This document shows, one piece after another, positions 1-10,600 of a stretch of DNA of 64,000 nt. The translations under genes were made by a program, and so were the position numbers. The stretch is from assembly GCA_907163375.1 (NCBI GenBank), contig CAJQUW010012889.1:62001-126000 (forward strand), read 5' to 3'. Position 1 is the stretch's first letter; each line of letters begins with the position of its first letter. Below the pieces are notes generated by a model, which had not been told where the DNA came from, did not search any database, and was given only the letters and a program-made list of their open reading frames with translations. The stretch is from Prostheceraeus crozeri (taxonomy: Eukaryota > Platyhelminthes > Polycladida > Euryleptidae).

Positions 1-360
1 TTTTAAAAGGTTTTGATTTTCTCTGGTAAACAACTTTACTACGAAGGTGCTTGACCTTAGATTTGTGCTGTGAAATTAGCATCGAAATCTTACGTAATTG
101 GCGATCATGAATAATGTCACGGTTCAATAGGTTATTCTTGTCTTTGAGGCTTAAAAATTTGGGAATCAAGCCATATTTTGAGCATTTGGACAGGAATGTG
201 ATATCACATTGTAGTTTTATGATTTTGTGGTTAAAGTTTTCGAATTTACGGCTAGTATTGAGTTCGATGTTGTATTTGGTCTTTAACTTATGAAAGAAGG
301 TTACAATATTTGTAATCCTGAGTAACCAAATAACAGCTGCTAACATATTGATGGAGGTAA
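1..360 (-). pseudogene. Penelope-like element, N-terminal protein fragment (runs off window edge)
   Basis: The minus strand is open for about 115 codons from near position 350 to the window edge. The peptide contains KLQCDITFLSKC and GLIPKFLSLK, the basic, helical region that precedes the reverse transcriptase in Penelope-like elements (PLEs). The RT itself would lie left of the window. Upstream on the same strand come an AT microsatellite and a hammerhead-like motif, the order expected at a PLE 5' end. The family assignment rests on recognising this N-terminal pattern without a database search. It is unlikely to be a host gene because it is AT-rich and has no flanking splice signals. Confidence 0.6.
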
Positions 361-489
361 AACAGATCTTGTGAGTTCAACTCGTGCACTTGTAAGTTAC
401 CAGCTGACGAAGATACTGGTTTGATCGTAATGGGATTAAAACAAAAGTACATGTATTACAGCAAAACTTCTTGTTGCAATCTTTCGAGT

Positions 490-509
490 TATATATATAT
501 ATATATATA
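490..509. repeat. (AT)n microsatellite
   Basis: About ten AT units sit between the Penelope-like coding fragment and its presumed 5' ribozyme-like motif. It is probably part of the untranslated region of that element. Confidence 0.9.
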
Positions 510-593
510 AGATCAAATAATAGGATAAATCAAAATGGTAAATAATATAAAAAAACAAAAAATCACTCAAGGAAAAGTCAGAGGTATCAAAAT

Positions 594-634
594 TCCCGAC
601 CGGTTTCGTCCTGATCTAAGCAGGCTAGTCATGG
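594..634 (-). ncRNA. hammerhead-ribozyme-like motif at a Penelope-like 5' end
   Basis: Read on the minus strand, a short hairpin (CCTG, loop, CAGG) is followed directly by ACGAAACCGGTCGGG. Together these resemble stem II, the GAAA box and stem III of hammerhead ribozymes known from PLE terminal repeats. The CUGANGA box is imperfect (TGACTAG precedes the stem), so activity is doubtful. The position just 5' of a PLE coding fragment supports the call. Confidence 0.4.
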
Positions 635-1049
635 GAATGAAAATGATTTATTCAAACTCAAATATACATAAAATGAAACATAGAAATTATTGTTATCTAC
701 TTTAATGTTAGATGTCTACCACTAAATGGTCAATAATATACAAAAATAATTGTGTTTTTATGAAAATCTATATTTAGATGTCTATGCATATCGAAATATC
801 CCTATGACTCCTAGATAGGTTAACTGTTATGCCTATAATAAAGGCATCAACAAGAAACAACATAACAAGAATGTTTATCACAATGTCAAATAAACTCAAT
901 TTCAACTATGTTGGTTTCACCGTCACACTTAAGCTTCATTTTTTTGTTGCTTGGGGCCCTAGCAATAAGAAAATTTTGATTGTTCGTGAATTGAAGAACG
1001 CGAGAATTTTCCACTGTCTGTTGAGGTTCAGGATAAATGTCGTCGCGAA

Positions 1050-2278
1050 TTTCATGATCAGTGCTCGTACTTGCAGTGCCATGTAAAGAGCTCTGTAATT
1101 ATCGGTTCATTGAAAATGATTCGTCATCGGTACATCGTTTTCTGAAGTAGCTGTCAAGGCTTCTGGGATTTTTCTGTCCCGTAATTTTGCATATTTGCTC
1201 TTTCTTGAATCCTTTGTCTCGCAGTCGATTAATGACAGTCGCTCGGATCGAATGGTTTGAGTATCACTTTGAGAGTTTGGATTCCTCGGAAATGGTGGTC
1301 ATCATTTCACCCAAAAGATTTTTCCCTGTGACTCCTTTCTGGTAGTACCACAATCCTGCCTCAATCATTTTCTCATTTTCTATAGGTTTGGGCCACATTT
1401 TGTTAATCCCACGATCTTCTCATTTTCTTTTATAAAGAAGAAATGCAACAATTGGACATTTGTTCGGCTGATCTCTGTCCTCATACACTTTTGCTTGCTT
1501 CATATCCGAAAATTCCTTTGTATTCAAAGACGCTTTGACATTCTTTGACAAAAGATTTTCATTTATTTTGAGATGTTTTATTGTTTGAGTCACAACATAG
1601 AACAAAGCTGGAGATCGTAAATTGACGCATATTTTCTCGTCCACGCATTCCAAAATAGTACTCGGTATTAAACCAAATTTCTTTCTGGAGCCTGTCAGGT
1701 GTTTTTCTGTGAAAGTATGTTGAAAGAAGTCTGAAGTCATCTTCGCTAATTTCAGATGTTTGCTGCGGACATTGTTGAAACATAACTCCATTCAAAATGT
1801 TGACGCTTCGATTAACTGGCGCCTGTGTCAAATAGCGATGTATACCAGCTCTTATACATATGAGAGTACGTGACGAATAGTAGGATCCATCTTTCTTTCT
1901 AAGTTGACTATAGTAGAATCGGAGATATGAAGATAGGACACTCACAGGCATAGTTTCAATATTGTCTGGTAAGTTCTTCGCTGACAAAAATTGTTTTAAC
2001 TTTCTAGAATATGATTTTGTTTGTTGTGCTGTTGACTGAACTTTCATTTCTTCTTCTATTCTGTTCATTTCCGCTTGAATTTGATTACCTAACTCAGGAT
2101 ATTCTTGTTGTGGAACGACATATACTTCTGGGTATGTTACTTGATCCCTTTCTCTTGTAATTTCTGCTGTGCTACTGGTCAAATTATTCAGTTGTTCAGT
2201 GGTGAGATCCGAAATGATACCAGTCGGCACAAATTCATAATTGATGAGATCCATACTTAATAAATCCTCTTCAAACAT
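1050..2278 (-). pseudogene. Crypton-type tyrosine recombinase, copy 1 (broken)
   Basis: An ATG at the high-coordinate end opens about 200 codons with the N-terminal module of Crypton recombinases (FLSAKNLPDNIET, then RKKDGSYYSSRTL). Next comes FGMRGRE, carrying the first catalytic arginine. The frame then breaks, but homology continues in another frame through KVYEDRDQPNKCP, TGKNLLGEMM, YSNHSIRAT (the H-x-x-R catalytic pair) and SLDSYFRKR (the tyrosine nucleophile). There is at least one frameshift near 1.6-1.7 kb, and a stop lies just before the NHSIRAT box. The order matches DNA-cutting YR enzymes of Crypton transposons; domesticated relatives (ZMYM/QRICH1-type) share the domain. No intron or host context suggests domestication here. 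Confidence 0.65.
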
Positions 2279-2450
2279 ATTATCATCAAATTACTCATTA
2301 GCATGCATCGTCAATTCAAACTAAAATGAATCTATAACAGTGATTTTGTATAATTGAAGCATGCATTCCTAGATAGATATCAATGTCCTAGGCTAGGAGT
2401 CTTCGTCATTTAATGTACCTAGATAATACATACTTGGTGCGGTTATACCA

Positions 2451-2517
2451 GTTAATAAGTAGTGAATTTAAATTCGTAGGAGTATTATATAATTCTATAA
2501 TTGCGGTTAATAAGTAG
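2451..2517. repeat. GTTAATAAGTAG direct repeats upstream of recombinase copy 1
   Basis: Two copies of the 12-mer GTTAATAAGTAG, at 2451 and 2506, lie 170-240 bp upstream of the first recombinase start. The first is preceded by TACCA. The same TACCA-plus-12-mer block precedes recombinase copy 2. Candidate element end or recombinase-binding site. Confidence 0.5.
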
Positions 2518-2689
2518 TTTGAGATATCGAAGTACTCCTATGAGATCATGACTGATTTTAGTAAAATCAGATATCAATGTTAGTCACCACTAAAAGCTAT
2601 GAAATCGCAACCACAATAATGGAATACTTGAAAAATACTGAAAACTTTACAAACTTCATATACTCGCAAAAATACGAAAGCACAGAAAA

Positions 2690-3874
2690 CACTATTTTGT
2701 GCTTTGATAAAAATGCACGATACAACCTGCATTGAAGTTGAACATGTTTGACGCTGTCGATATGAGTTCTTTTTTTGAATTGTTTACACTGAGATTAAGT
2801 GATCCCGGCCTGTTGTCAATTTGAGCGCTGCTGTTGAAATCATGAATTTCACCCATTCTTTTATAAGGTTTCAGTCCATCACTTGATCTATGACCAGTTC
2901 TTCTCATTATTTCGTGGTCATCGCAGCCGGATTCGTACAGTCTGGTTGTGCATGTTGCCCTGCAGCTGTGGTTTGTTTTATGTCCTTCAACACCAGATGC
3001 CTTGCAAATTCGTTTCAAAAAGCTTCTCAGGGTATTGTTCCCAATCGGTACCGCGCTGTACCAAAAAGTCGAATAGTTTTTTCAGTGGTCTGAGGTAAAA
3101 TACTTCAGTTGTCTTCGGTCGAACTGATAGATACTTTTCATAAAGTCTGACATGAGAGCGCTGAGGATTATTGTAGTAAAAGTTGTCAATGTGAACTACT
3201 TTTTTTGGTTCGATTCTTCTCTGTTTAAGTCCGCCATTGTACGTTTTGCTACACTTTTCTGAATAGATGAGCGAAGGAGGATCATGCTTTATTTCCAATT
3301 GGCTCGTTGATAAGCAACGATGTTTCTTGTCCACTGCGCATTGCGAAGTGCAGTCCATTTATGTAGAAAAGTGTATCTTGCAGTTTCTGCGGATCAGTAT
3401 CTCCAAAAGAATGAGTCCACAACTTTTCTTCATCTTCTACACTGATGATTTCAGCTTGCTTTTTACTTATCCCAGCACCTTCTGCGGTTGACAGCTTCAT
3501 CGATAGATCTAATGCCTCCTGCGTTCTAGTAAATGCTGCGTCCTTGAAGATGTTCACCGGACCGATGTAGTCTTTGATTGTCGCATTCAAACCCGCCATA
3601 ATAGAAACCAAACTGTCACGCGGATATCTTGTGCCATCGCGTTTCCTACTTCAAGTGCGAATTTACTGAACCAATAATCAAGAGCATCTGGCTGCTTGAT
3701 CTCACTAATTTGCTTTTCTAATTCATTTGCGAAATGTTCTTGTGGCAGCAGTTTTGTTATGCGTTGGCTTTGCCACTCAGTGAATATGTTGACACTCCAT
3801 TTATTTCTACGGACTGTCGCTAATGGTATGCTGTCTTTTTTCAATGTTTGAATTGCTGCGTCCGATTGCGGCAT
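2690..3874 (-). pseudogene. Crypton-type tyrosine recombinase, copy 2 (broken)
   Basis: A second, different YR pseudogene lies upstream of the first in the same orientation. The N-terminal part (NKWSVNIFTEWQSQ, then LDYWFSKFALEV) is followed after frame changes by LHFAMRSGQE (catalytic arginine region), QLEIKHDPPSLIYSEKCSKT and KYLSVRPKTTEVFYLRPL. The C-terminal box has TNHSCRATCTTRLYE (H-x-x-R), MRRTGHRSSDG (second histidine and arginine region) and LKPYKRM (tyrosine). All recognised catalytic positions are present, but reading frames change at least three times. It resembles the Crypton/KIAA1958-type domain more than copy 1 does. Two YR genes of different subtype in tandem are unusual for a Crypton, so they may be two insertions or one composite. 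Confidence 0.65.
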
Positions 3875-4170
3875 TGATAATCGTGATGTTGTTTAACAGT
3901 CCGGCGGTATTTCATATTGCTTGATTATTTTGTCTATTTCAGCTCCACTTAATCTGAAATCATTCCGCCTGGAATGACAGAAAAATCTAGTATTGCGGTA
4001 GGCGCTTGGTCTAGCAGGTCCATCTTAATATGGCTGTGATTTATTCAAAATTGAATTTGAAGTCTATGCATTACATTCCCATCCTATATAGCATGACGTA
4101 TGAATATTCATGAGATATCTAATTCTGACCAACTTTTGGACACAGATAGCCTACACTTTCTATGATACCA

Positions 4171-4220
4171 GTTAATAAGTAGAAAAGAGGTTAATAAGTA
4201 GGGAAAAGGTTAATAAGTAG
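4171..4220. repeat. GTTAATAAGTAG triple direct repeat upstream of recombinase copy 2
   Basis: Three copies of GTTAATAAGTAG start at 4171, 4190 and 4209 and are spaced 18-19 bp apart. The first is preceded by TACCA exactly as at 2446. They lie about 300 bp upstream of the copy-2 start. Confidence 0.6.
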
Positions 4221-4250
4221 TCGGATGTCTATCATTGAACTAGTATGTAT

Positions 4251-4362
4251 TATAACAGATATTGCATGATTATTCTCAGGAAAAATAGATATTAACCTCA
4301 AGCCTGCGGCCTTCGGTTAATATGATATTTTTCCTTCGAATAATCATGCAATATCTCTTATA
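4251..4362. repeat. palindromic (fold-back) element 1
   Basis: A near-perfect palindrome: the left arm AGATATTGCATGATTATTC is mirrored at 4338-4356, and weaker pairing (AAAAATA/TATTTTT, ATATTAACC/GGTTAATAT) continues inward to a GC-rich centre. Size and structure fit a fold-back MITE. No reading frame. Confidence 0.75.
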
Positions 4363-4378
4363 TATTACATTTGATTTG

Positions 4379-4455
4379 CATATTATTGACTGATGCATAT
4401 TATTGACTAATAGTATATTTTAACACATGAAACATATTATTGACTGATAGTGAGT
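4379..4455. repeat. short direct repeats CATATTATTGACT
   Basis: Three imperfect copies of CATATTATTGACT lie between the two palindromic elements. The same ATTGACC-like word occurs inside the second palindrome. Confidence 0.6.
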
Positions 4456-4494
4456 GTCATAGCATTTTACATTTCAAAGTAGATAACAATAGAA

Positions 4495-4590
4495 ATATAG
4501 ACTTCTCTTTCGGTCAATAGTATGCAAAATAATCGGGCACTTCGTGCCCTCTTATTTTGCAATTTTATTGACCTCACGATCAGTCTATAT
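4495..4590. repeat. palindromic (fold-back) element 2
   Basis: The arms begin ATATAGAC and end GTCTATAT. Inside, GGTCAATAGTATGCAAAATA pairs with its near-complement, and the centre is GGGCAC-TTC-GTGCCC. The centre looks like a bacterial terminator, but the flanks and genome make a fold-back MITE much more likely. Confidence 0.75.
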
Positions 4591-6486
4591 TCCTACATTC
4601 TATATTTAACTGAGGTCTTAGTAAAGAAATGAAATCAGTCTCCTTCTTCTCACGATCTATGCGACTGGAAAGTACATTCATTTGGTAAATGGGAGCCGCT
4701 TCAAACTTCGAAGTGAGATGTCTAGCACAATGGGCCATGTGCTTGCTGATATTGAGAATTCTATACTCTTCATGGTCAATCTGCTGCCGATGGACAGTCA
4801 GACGGTTCCGAAAGATATCTCCCGTTTGACCTAAATAGAAATCTCTACACGTATTGCACCTTATTTCATAGATAACATTTTTAGATGTGCAGCAAGTGAG
4901 ATTCCTATTTATAGTAAACAACCGGGTGTGATCACTATTACCCACCTTAAACTGTGTTGTTCTTCCTAATATCAAAGTGGGACAACATTTACACCTCGGT
5001 TCCCCACAAGGAGAATACCTTCAATGGTCTTCCTATTGTTGTTGCTAAGGTTTCTAAGCAGAGAAGGCGGTTGTTTGTAAGATCTGAAAAAACGCGTGTT
5101 CTGGAATGGATCAATTAAGCACAAACTTTGAGTGACCGGTTTAATGACTTGTGAATACACGTTTGGGTTGTTGCGATTGTAGGTACAAATGAAAGGCACA
5201 CCTTCATCGGGAATTTCATTCTTGCTTACAACTTTGTTAAATTTGATGCCACCATCGTTATTAGCCCTAAGAAATGAGCTTTCGACTAGGCTGAGAGGAT
5301 ACTTTAATTATAAAAGGATAGACTTTAGTTGACTTAATTGTAGCAATTTATTATTTTCATCAGACACAATGCTATAAATTCGCCTGGCAAGAGAATATGG
5401 TATGTTTTTCAAAACATGCTTAGGATGACCTGAATCAAAAGGCACGTAACTTTGACTATCAGTTATTTTGCGATGGATATCTGCTTCTAATTTATTACAG
5501 TTCTGTAACAGTTCTGTGGACATCAAGAAAATTAATTTCTTCAACACTGTAGTCGATCGTGAATTGAATATTGCTGTTCAGGCCATTAAGAATATTATGA
5601 AAAACTTCCAAGCTGCCAAAATTCTTATCCTAGCAAACGAAACAGTCATCTATGTACCTAATCCATCTTTTCTTGATAGTCTCTAGCGTATTCACGTCAT
5701 AAAAATCTAGCAATCTGCTATACAATTTTTCCTCAAGAAAGCCCATAACTACAACTGCATATGATGGTGCAACCTTTGCGCCCATGGCCGTGCCAGAAAT
5801 TTGTAAATACGTCTCATTTTCAAATGTGAAATAATTATTTTCCAAAATAAGACTTAGGGAATCTAATATGAAGTCTTTATCAAACCTGCCAGGAACAAGG
5901 TCACTATGTTGAGAGAGCCAGTAATTAATCGAATCCATTCCTAAAGATTGCGGAATTTTCGTATAAAGATAAACTACATCGAACGTGACCAAGACAATAT
6001 TTCTGTACTCAAATGAAGATCAGATAATTTTTCTAAAAAGTGAAAAGTATCCCTACAGTAACTGAGAATTCTAGGAACTATAGGTTCAAGTATTTCGTCT
6101 ATCAGAGAGCTGAGATGGCTGGTTGGAGAATTTATGCAAGATATAATTGGCCTAAAATGAAGATTTGAAGGGGGCTCTTTAGTCAAGCAGCCATATTCAT
6201 CTGGTTTATCACGAGAAAAGTATTCACCATGTTTGTGAATTTTAGGCAACCCATACAAATATGGCATACGGTTATTGAATTTAATAAGATAGTTTTCCTC
6301 ATTCTTAATGACTGTACATAATCCCTTATATTGTTGCAAACGCTTCACTAGATTAACAAGTTGTGACGATATTTTCAGATGCGCACGGTTTCTTATGCGT
6401 AGTGAATAACTCACAGTGGCTGGTTTGATTGCTGTAAATACAAGAAAATTGCGTCGAATTAGCATACATGAACATTTAAATTGCAT
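4580..6486 (-). pseudogene. Penelope-like element: reverse transcriptase and GIY-YIG nuclease (broken)
   Basis: In order on the minus strand: RT fingers (LYGLPKIHK, HFRPIISCINSPTSHLSSL), the strand MVTFDVVYLYTKIP with an RT catalytic aspartate, GTAMGAKVAPSYA, the active-site box RYIDDCF, then thumb/linker sequence. At the end comes a GIY-YIG nuclease (VIYEIRCNTCRDFYLGQTG, followed by an R-x-x-H helix and a closing ETDFISLLRPQLN). This is the standard PLE layout. It is broken in several places and cannot act as is. The N-terminal domain is missing, so it is 5'-truncated near 6.5 kb. The start of the window carries an N-terminal piece in the same orientation, but nothing links the two. Confidence 0.85.
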
Positions 6487-6489
6487 CCT

Positions 6490-7000
6490 TCATCTACACG
6501 TATGTCAGCGCATTTTTACATATTTCAGATCTTCAAGACTCATATGAAAGCTTGGTGCATTGTCTGAAATCATTCCGTAAGTTGTGTTTTTATAATAGAT
6601 ATTTTCTATTTAAATGTTTGCATTTATCCCTCATTCAGCAAAAACATTCAGAGATCCCGGGTCAGATTGTTCATTCACGGTTTTCCTTCCAATTTGCTGA
6701 GTACACCTCAGGGCTACACATTTATTATCTGAAATCCATGAATATGCACAAATCAATCATCAAAATTGCATTGAATTATGTCTTTGAATTCTATTATGAT
6801 TGTTCGCCATGGCAGTTAATCAACACCTTGTGTTGATGATGACACTCGATTAATACAGTGTGACTTGTCTCAGTGGTCACTAAATACTGTCTGCTGTAGT
6901 CGGACAACTAGAGAAAATGTCATTTGCTCAGTAACAGTGAAAGATACAAAGACTGAAACACAGCTTCCGCTGATATGAAGTTGTGAAGCAGGTGAAAGGA
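6490..7000. other. no recognisable feature
   Basis: AT-rich sequence with short open frames only. A run near 6530 (TTTCAGATCTTCA) recurs in similar form near 26560, hinting at an old dispersed repeat; nothing more can be said. Confidence 0.5.
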
Positions 7001-7016
7001 TAGAACATATTGATGC

Positions 7017-7433
7017 ATGATATATACCGGATATATACGGTTCGGTTTTTTAAATGCAATATACAGTTGCGTAGAGTGCTCAATGGGTGTCAGAGCTTTG
7101 ATAAAATCAAAAAAATGTTGTTTTGCACTACTCCGAGTATACTTAAAGTATACACAACGCATTCCTTCAAACAATTTCCTTCAAGAGGGCATTCATCTTT
7201 ATTCCTGCAATTGCATTGTTGCTCGCAATCACAAAAATTCATTCACGAACATTAGATATGAAAACGAAACTGCATTGTCGAAATTTATTTGGATATTGAA
7301 GAACAACAACAAAAATTATGACATCAAATGGGAAATAATTTATGAAACATCACCGTATAAGTGTGGTACAAGAAAATGTAACCTGTGTCTGATGGAGAAA
7401 TATCACATTCAAACACAAAACCTAATAATTTAA
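7017..7433 (+). pseudogene. Penelope-like element, GIY-YIG C-terminal fragment
   Basis: The last third of this open frame reads NIRYENETALSKFIWILK, then IIYETSPYKCGTRKCNLCLM. This block is typical of the C-terminal half of the GIY-YIG nuclease in one PLE subgroup (the ENETALSKYIW-type motif followed by a C-x-x-C pair). The N-terminal catalytic half was not found. It lies on the strand opposite the larger PLE and belongs to a different subfamily. A 44-bp inverted repeat overlaps and follows it. Confidence 0.6.
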
Positions 7434-7683
7434 TTAACAAAAATTGTAAAATTATATCTACATGTAGACATAGAAGAAAATATTTATTGTCATCTATTCG
7501 CTGATCAGTAGAATATCATTGCCGCATTCCTCTTGCCAATTTTGTAGTTTGAACCCCCCCCCCCCCCTATAACTTCCTATGTCCATATTGCTTCTTTGTT
7601 TCATGCTAACTGCACTATGAAGATCGTATGTAGTGTGAAACTTTAAGTATACTCGGAGTAGTGCAAAACAACATTTTTTTGAT
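7106..7683. repeat. perfect 44-bp inverted repeat flanking about 490 bp
   Basis: The left arm (7106-7149) and right arm (7640-7683) are exact reverse complements, containing TTGCACTACTCCGAGTATAC. The left arm lies inside the Penelope-like fragment. Perfect identity suggests a recent inverted duplication or an inverted terminal structure of a PLE, which are known to carry inverted repeats. The interior also has a C-run at about 7555-7567. Confidence 0.8.
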
Positions 7684-7780
7684 TATATATATAATCGAAA
7701 AATGAATGCACCAAAAATGGGAAATGATAGTAGTAAATATACCCGACACTTGAAAGTATAAATCAAAATCACAAAATTAC

Positions 7781-7820
7781 TGCCCGACCGGCTACTACCT
7801 TTATCAAGGTTTGTCAAGGG
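7781..7820 (-). ncRNA. degenerate hammerhead-like motif
   Basis: On the minus strand TTGACAA is followed by a perfect 5-bp hairpin (ACCTT-GATA-AAGGT) and then AGTAGCCGGTCGGG. It shares the CCGGTCGGG tail and hairpin layout with the motif near position 600. The GAAA box is replaced, so it should be inactive. It sits next to a PLE fragment. Confidence 0.35.
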
Positions 7821-7912
7821 CTAAAGTATACAAGGTGTTTCAAAAGTAGGCTAACAGTAGAAATTGGCTTTGAAAAGCTATGTCTTAATGCTATAGATTA
7901 ATAAGCTATGTC

Positions 7913-8942
7913 CATAGAAATGGATAATAGTAACACTAGAATGGAAGTTTGATATCTTGCCTATGTACAATGATGACACATGGAAAAATCTATGGTTTGT
8001 AGATCAGATTCGATCTAAAACATTGTTCAATAGTCAAACTATTTGCCAAGTTGGTTGTGGAAGTTGTTGACACCTAATTGCAGGATTTTCATGAAGAGAA
8101 TTGCAAGTGAGATGGCGGCATTGTTTCATATGAAATAGCCAACTATTCCATGGATTAATATAGTGTGTCTATTTGTAGCAGTCATTGACAACTATTTTCC
8201 AATTTTTCAATATTGGAATGCGAATTAAAAATTGGTTCACAAGGTCATAATTGAAAGTGGTCGGTGTGCTGTTTGTAAGAACATCTGAAGAATTCACAGA
8301 TCGAAAGTCTAATTATTGGATAATCTATTAATCTATTCTTCAAGCGGCTAGGAAACCTGGCGCTTTTCTGGAATAAACACATTGAAAGCTTCTTTACCGA
8401 CAATCATTTCTCAAATAAGTGAAATGTCGCTGGAACTTTTCAATTAGTCATTGAATGACACGTGGTATTTTGGAAGCTGATATTCGAATGCATGTAGAGA
8501 TTTTGAAAATAGTGAGCAGGGGAACCCTATAAAGTAAAATGAATACTCTAAGATTTCTTGGCCTCTGATTTCAAGCTTGAGTTATGCATGTTCTGTAAAT
8601 CGACATTACAAGTTGCGTAAGAGTCTGATTATACTATTGATAGATCATCGGAGCGATATTTCAAAATGATGAACGTACAGAACGTTTAAAAGGATTTCCT
8701 TCTTTGTCATCCTATCGGCGCAGCATTTTGTAAATTCACTATTGCTTTTGAGTACATGGTCTTTGGACAAGGACCAGCAATCCAGATCAAGAATTCGCCT
8801 GATAAATATAAATGCCAATCAAAAAACATGGAAGCCAGATCGCACAAGTTGCATTTTGCCCCAACTAAGTTCCCCCGGCGTGTGCCATAATTTTCATGCA
8901 ATTTCCATTCTAGGACTTTCTATGGTATTGTTAATTTCTATG
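7913..8942. mobile_element. non-autonomous DNA transposon with 8-bp target duplication (P/hAT type)
   Basis: The element starts CATAGAAATGGATAATAG and ends in the inverted equivalent; both ends carry CTAGAATGGAA about 25 bp in. It is flanked by the perfect 8-bp duplication GCTATGTC. Eight-base duplications point to the hAT or P superfamily; the CATAGAAA start is not a classic hAT end. There is no transposase frame. The right half (8400-8942) is repeated in opposite orientation at 29451-30047, and 260-bp relatives with their own 8-bp duplications lie in both Harbinger copies. Confidence 0.85.
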
Positions 8943-9163
8943 GCTATGTCATAATAATCTTTTTCACGATGCCACAGATAGCTAATATGCCTTGTATTCG
9001 TAAGGGGCAAAAATTCAATACTCTTTGACATCACGTAAATCATATTAAAATATCTCATGATCTCCAGTGTTTTCATGCCTACATATTTCACTACAACCCA
9101 ATTTGAATCTATACCGATCATGAGAAGTCGAATAACTATCCAACATCTATCAAAAAAAAATTA

Positions 9164-9462
9164 TTAGGAAACCATGTAAACAAGATAGTAGTTGTTTCAG
9201 TGTTACTGCGGAGAAGGAAGAACAGCTGACATTCGAATGTCCTCCGCGCCCCTCAGCCTGGTGCACGAAGACACTGTCGTCAACACAAGACAGGGAGGCG
9301 AAGAAGGAAGAACAGCTGACATCCAAATGTCCTTCACCTTTGTTAATTCCAGCCTCCTCTTAGACCATCGTCAGAAGCTTCTGACGATGGCCTAGAGGAG
9401 GCTGAAATTAATAAAGGTATTAACATTAAAACAACTACCATTTTGTTTGCTTGGTTTCCTAA
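9164..9462. mobile_element. 299-bp fold-back element with internal palindrome
   Basis: Terminal arms of about 41 bp (beginning TTAGGAAACCA) are inverted repeats of each other. The flanks are CAAAAAAAAATTA and CAAAAAAATTA, which look like an 11-13 bp target duplication of the kind made by retroposition. Inside are two direct copies of GAAGGAAGAACAGCTGACAT (near 9214 and 9303) and a 68-bp palindrome at 9344-9411 centred on AAGCTT. No protein is encoded. Confidence 0.75.
9381..9407 (+). ncRNA. hammerhead-like core CUGACGA-stem-GAAA
   Basis: CTGACGA matches the hammerhead CUGANGA box exactly. It is followed by a possible stem II (GGCCT, loop AGAGG, AGGCT) and then GAAA. The other palindrome arm carries a weaker version on the opposite strand. 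Stems I and III were not established, so this is a core-motif match only. Confidence 0.4.
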
Positions 9463-9521
9463 CAAAAAAATTAACAAATGAATAACCAAGGCCTATTCAA
9501 CATATCAAAAAATTAATCAAC

Positions 9522-10600
9522 TTAAAGTTGCAAAAATTCACGAACGCAAATGCTCAAAATGTCCACCATGGACATCGCACATTCTTGTAGTCTTTCGGCC
9601 ACACTGTGGCACACAGTTCTGCATAAGTTCCTGTCATCACTGATCTCTTGACAGGCATCTGTGATGTAGGAGCGGAGTTGAGAAAGTGTGTGAGGTTTTC
9701 GTCCGTACACTTTCTCCTTTACAACGCCCCAAAAGAAAAAGTCCATCGGAGTTAGATCGGGAGAGCGAGGAGGCCAAAGGATGCTACCACATCTCCCGAT
9801 CCACTTTCCTGGAAAAGTGTCATTCAGATAGCTTCTGACACTCACTGCAAAATGCGCTGGTGCACCATCCTGCTGAAAGTACAGCTCATTGAAGTTGTTC
9901 AATGATGCATCTCAGGAATCGCAAAGGATTGGAGCATTTGAAGGTACACCTCAGCCGTCACAGTTCTTTCAAAAAATACTGGCCCAATCACACCGTTGCT
10001 TGACATACCGGCCCAGACGGTTAAGCCAGGCTGGTTCAGCTCATTTGTTGATACCATGTGCGGATTTTCAGGGAACCAGTAGACACAGTTATGTCTATTT
10101 ACGTGACCTGATAGTTTGAAACTGGCTTCGTCATACCAAACTATCTTGTCAAGCAAATCTGGGTTCTCCCGAATTTCCGACAACATGAGCACAGCAAACT
10201 GCAAGCGTCGTTCAGCATCATCCGGTAGAAGGTGCTGCAACAGTCTGGGTCGGTATGGTTTCAACTCAACTTTCCTCATCAGTCTCCAAGTAGAGCTTAG
10301 AGAAATGTCCAACTCCAATGAGGCTCTTCTTGTTGACTTCTTCGGACTTTGAACAAATGTTTGGGCCACTAGCTCCTCGTTTGATGTTATTGAAACTGAT
10401 CGAGGGCGTCCTGACTTCGGTGCATTCTCTACCGAACCGGTCTTTTCAAATTTATCTCGAATGCGATAAATAGCAAATCTTGATGGAGGATTGCTGTGAA
10501 AGGCATCTCTCCATTCCATTCGCACCTTTTCAGCATTCTTGTTTTTCCAAAAGGATTTCAAAATCCATTTTCTCTGATCATCTTTTAGATGACCTGACAT
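9522..10600 (-). pseudogene. mariner-type transposase, DD41D, one frameshift
   Basis: The protein would be about 355 residues. The N-terminal part starts MSGHLKDDQRKWILKSFWK and has a helix-turn-helix region (SRFAIYRIRDKFEKTGSVEN) followed by GRPRS, the linker motif of mariner/Tc1 enzymes. Catalytic residues visible: first D in VWYDEASFKL, second D in FQQDGAPAH, and third D in SPDLTPMDFFFWG. Exactly 41 residues separate the second and third aspartates, which gives the DD41D label. A single frameshift near 9900 splits the protein just before QQDGAPAH. The start is the first ATG, 311 bp inside the terminal repeat. Confidence 0.85.

Noticed and set aside
829-1086. An 85-codon + frame near the left edge
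   Set aside because: It lies antisense to the C-terminal region of the Crypton recombinase pseudogene and has no recognisable content.
4530-4570. GGGCAC-TTC-GTGCCC with nearby T-rich DNA as a rho-independent terminator
   Set aside because: The genome is eukaryotic and the stem is only the centre of a longer palindromic element.
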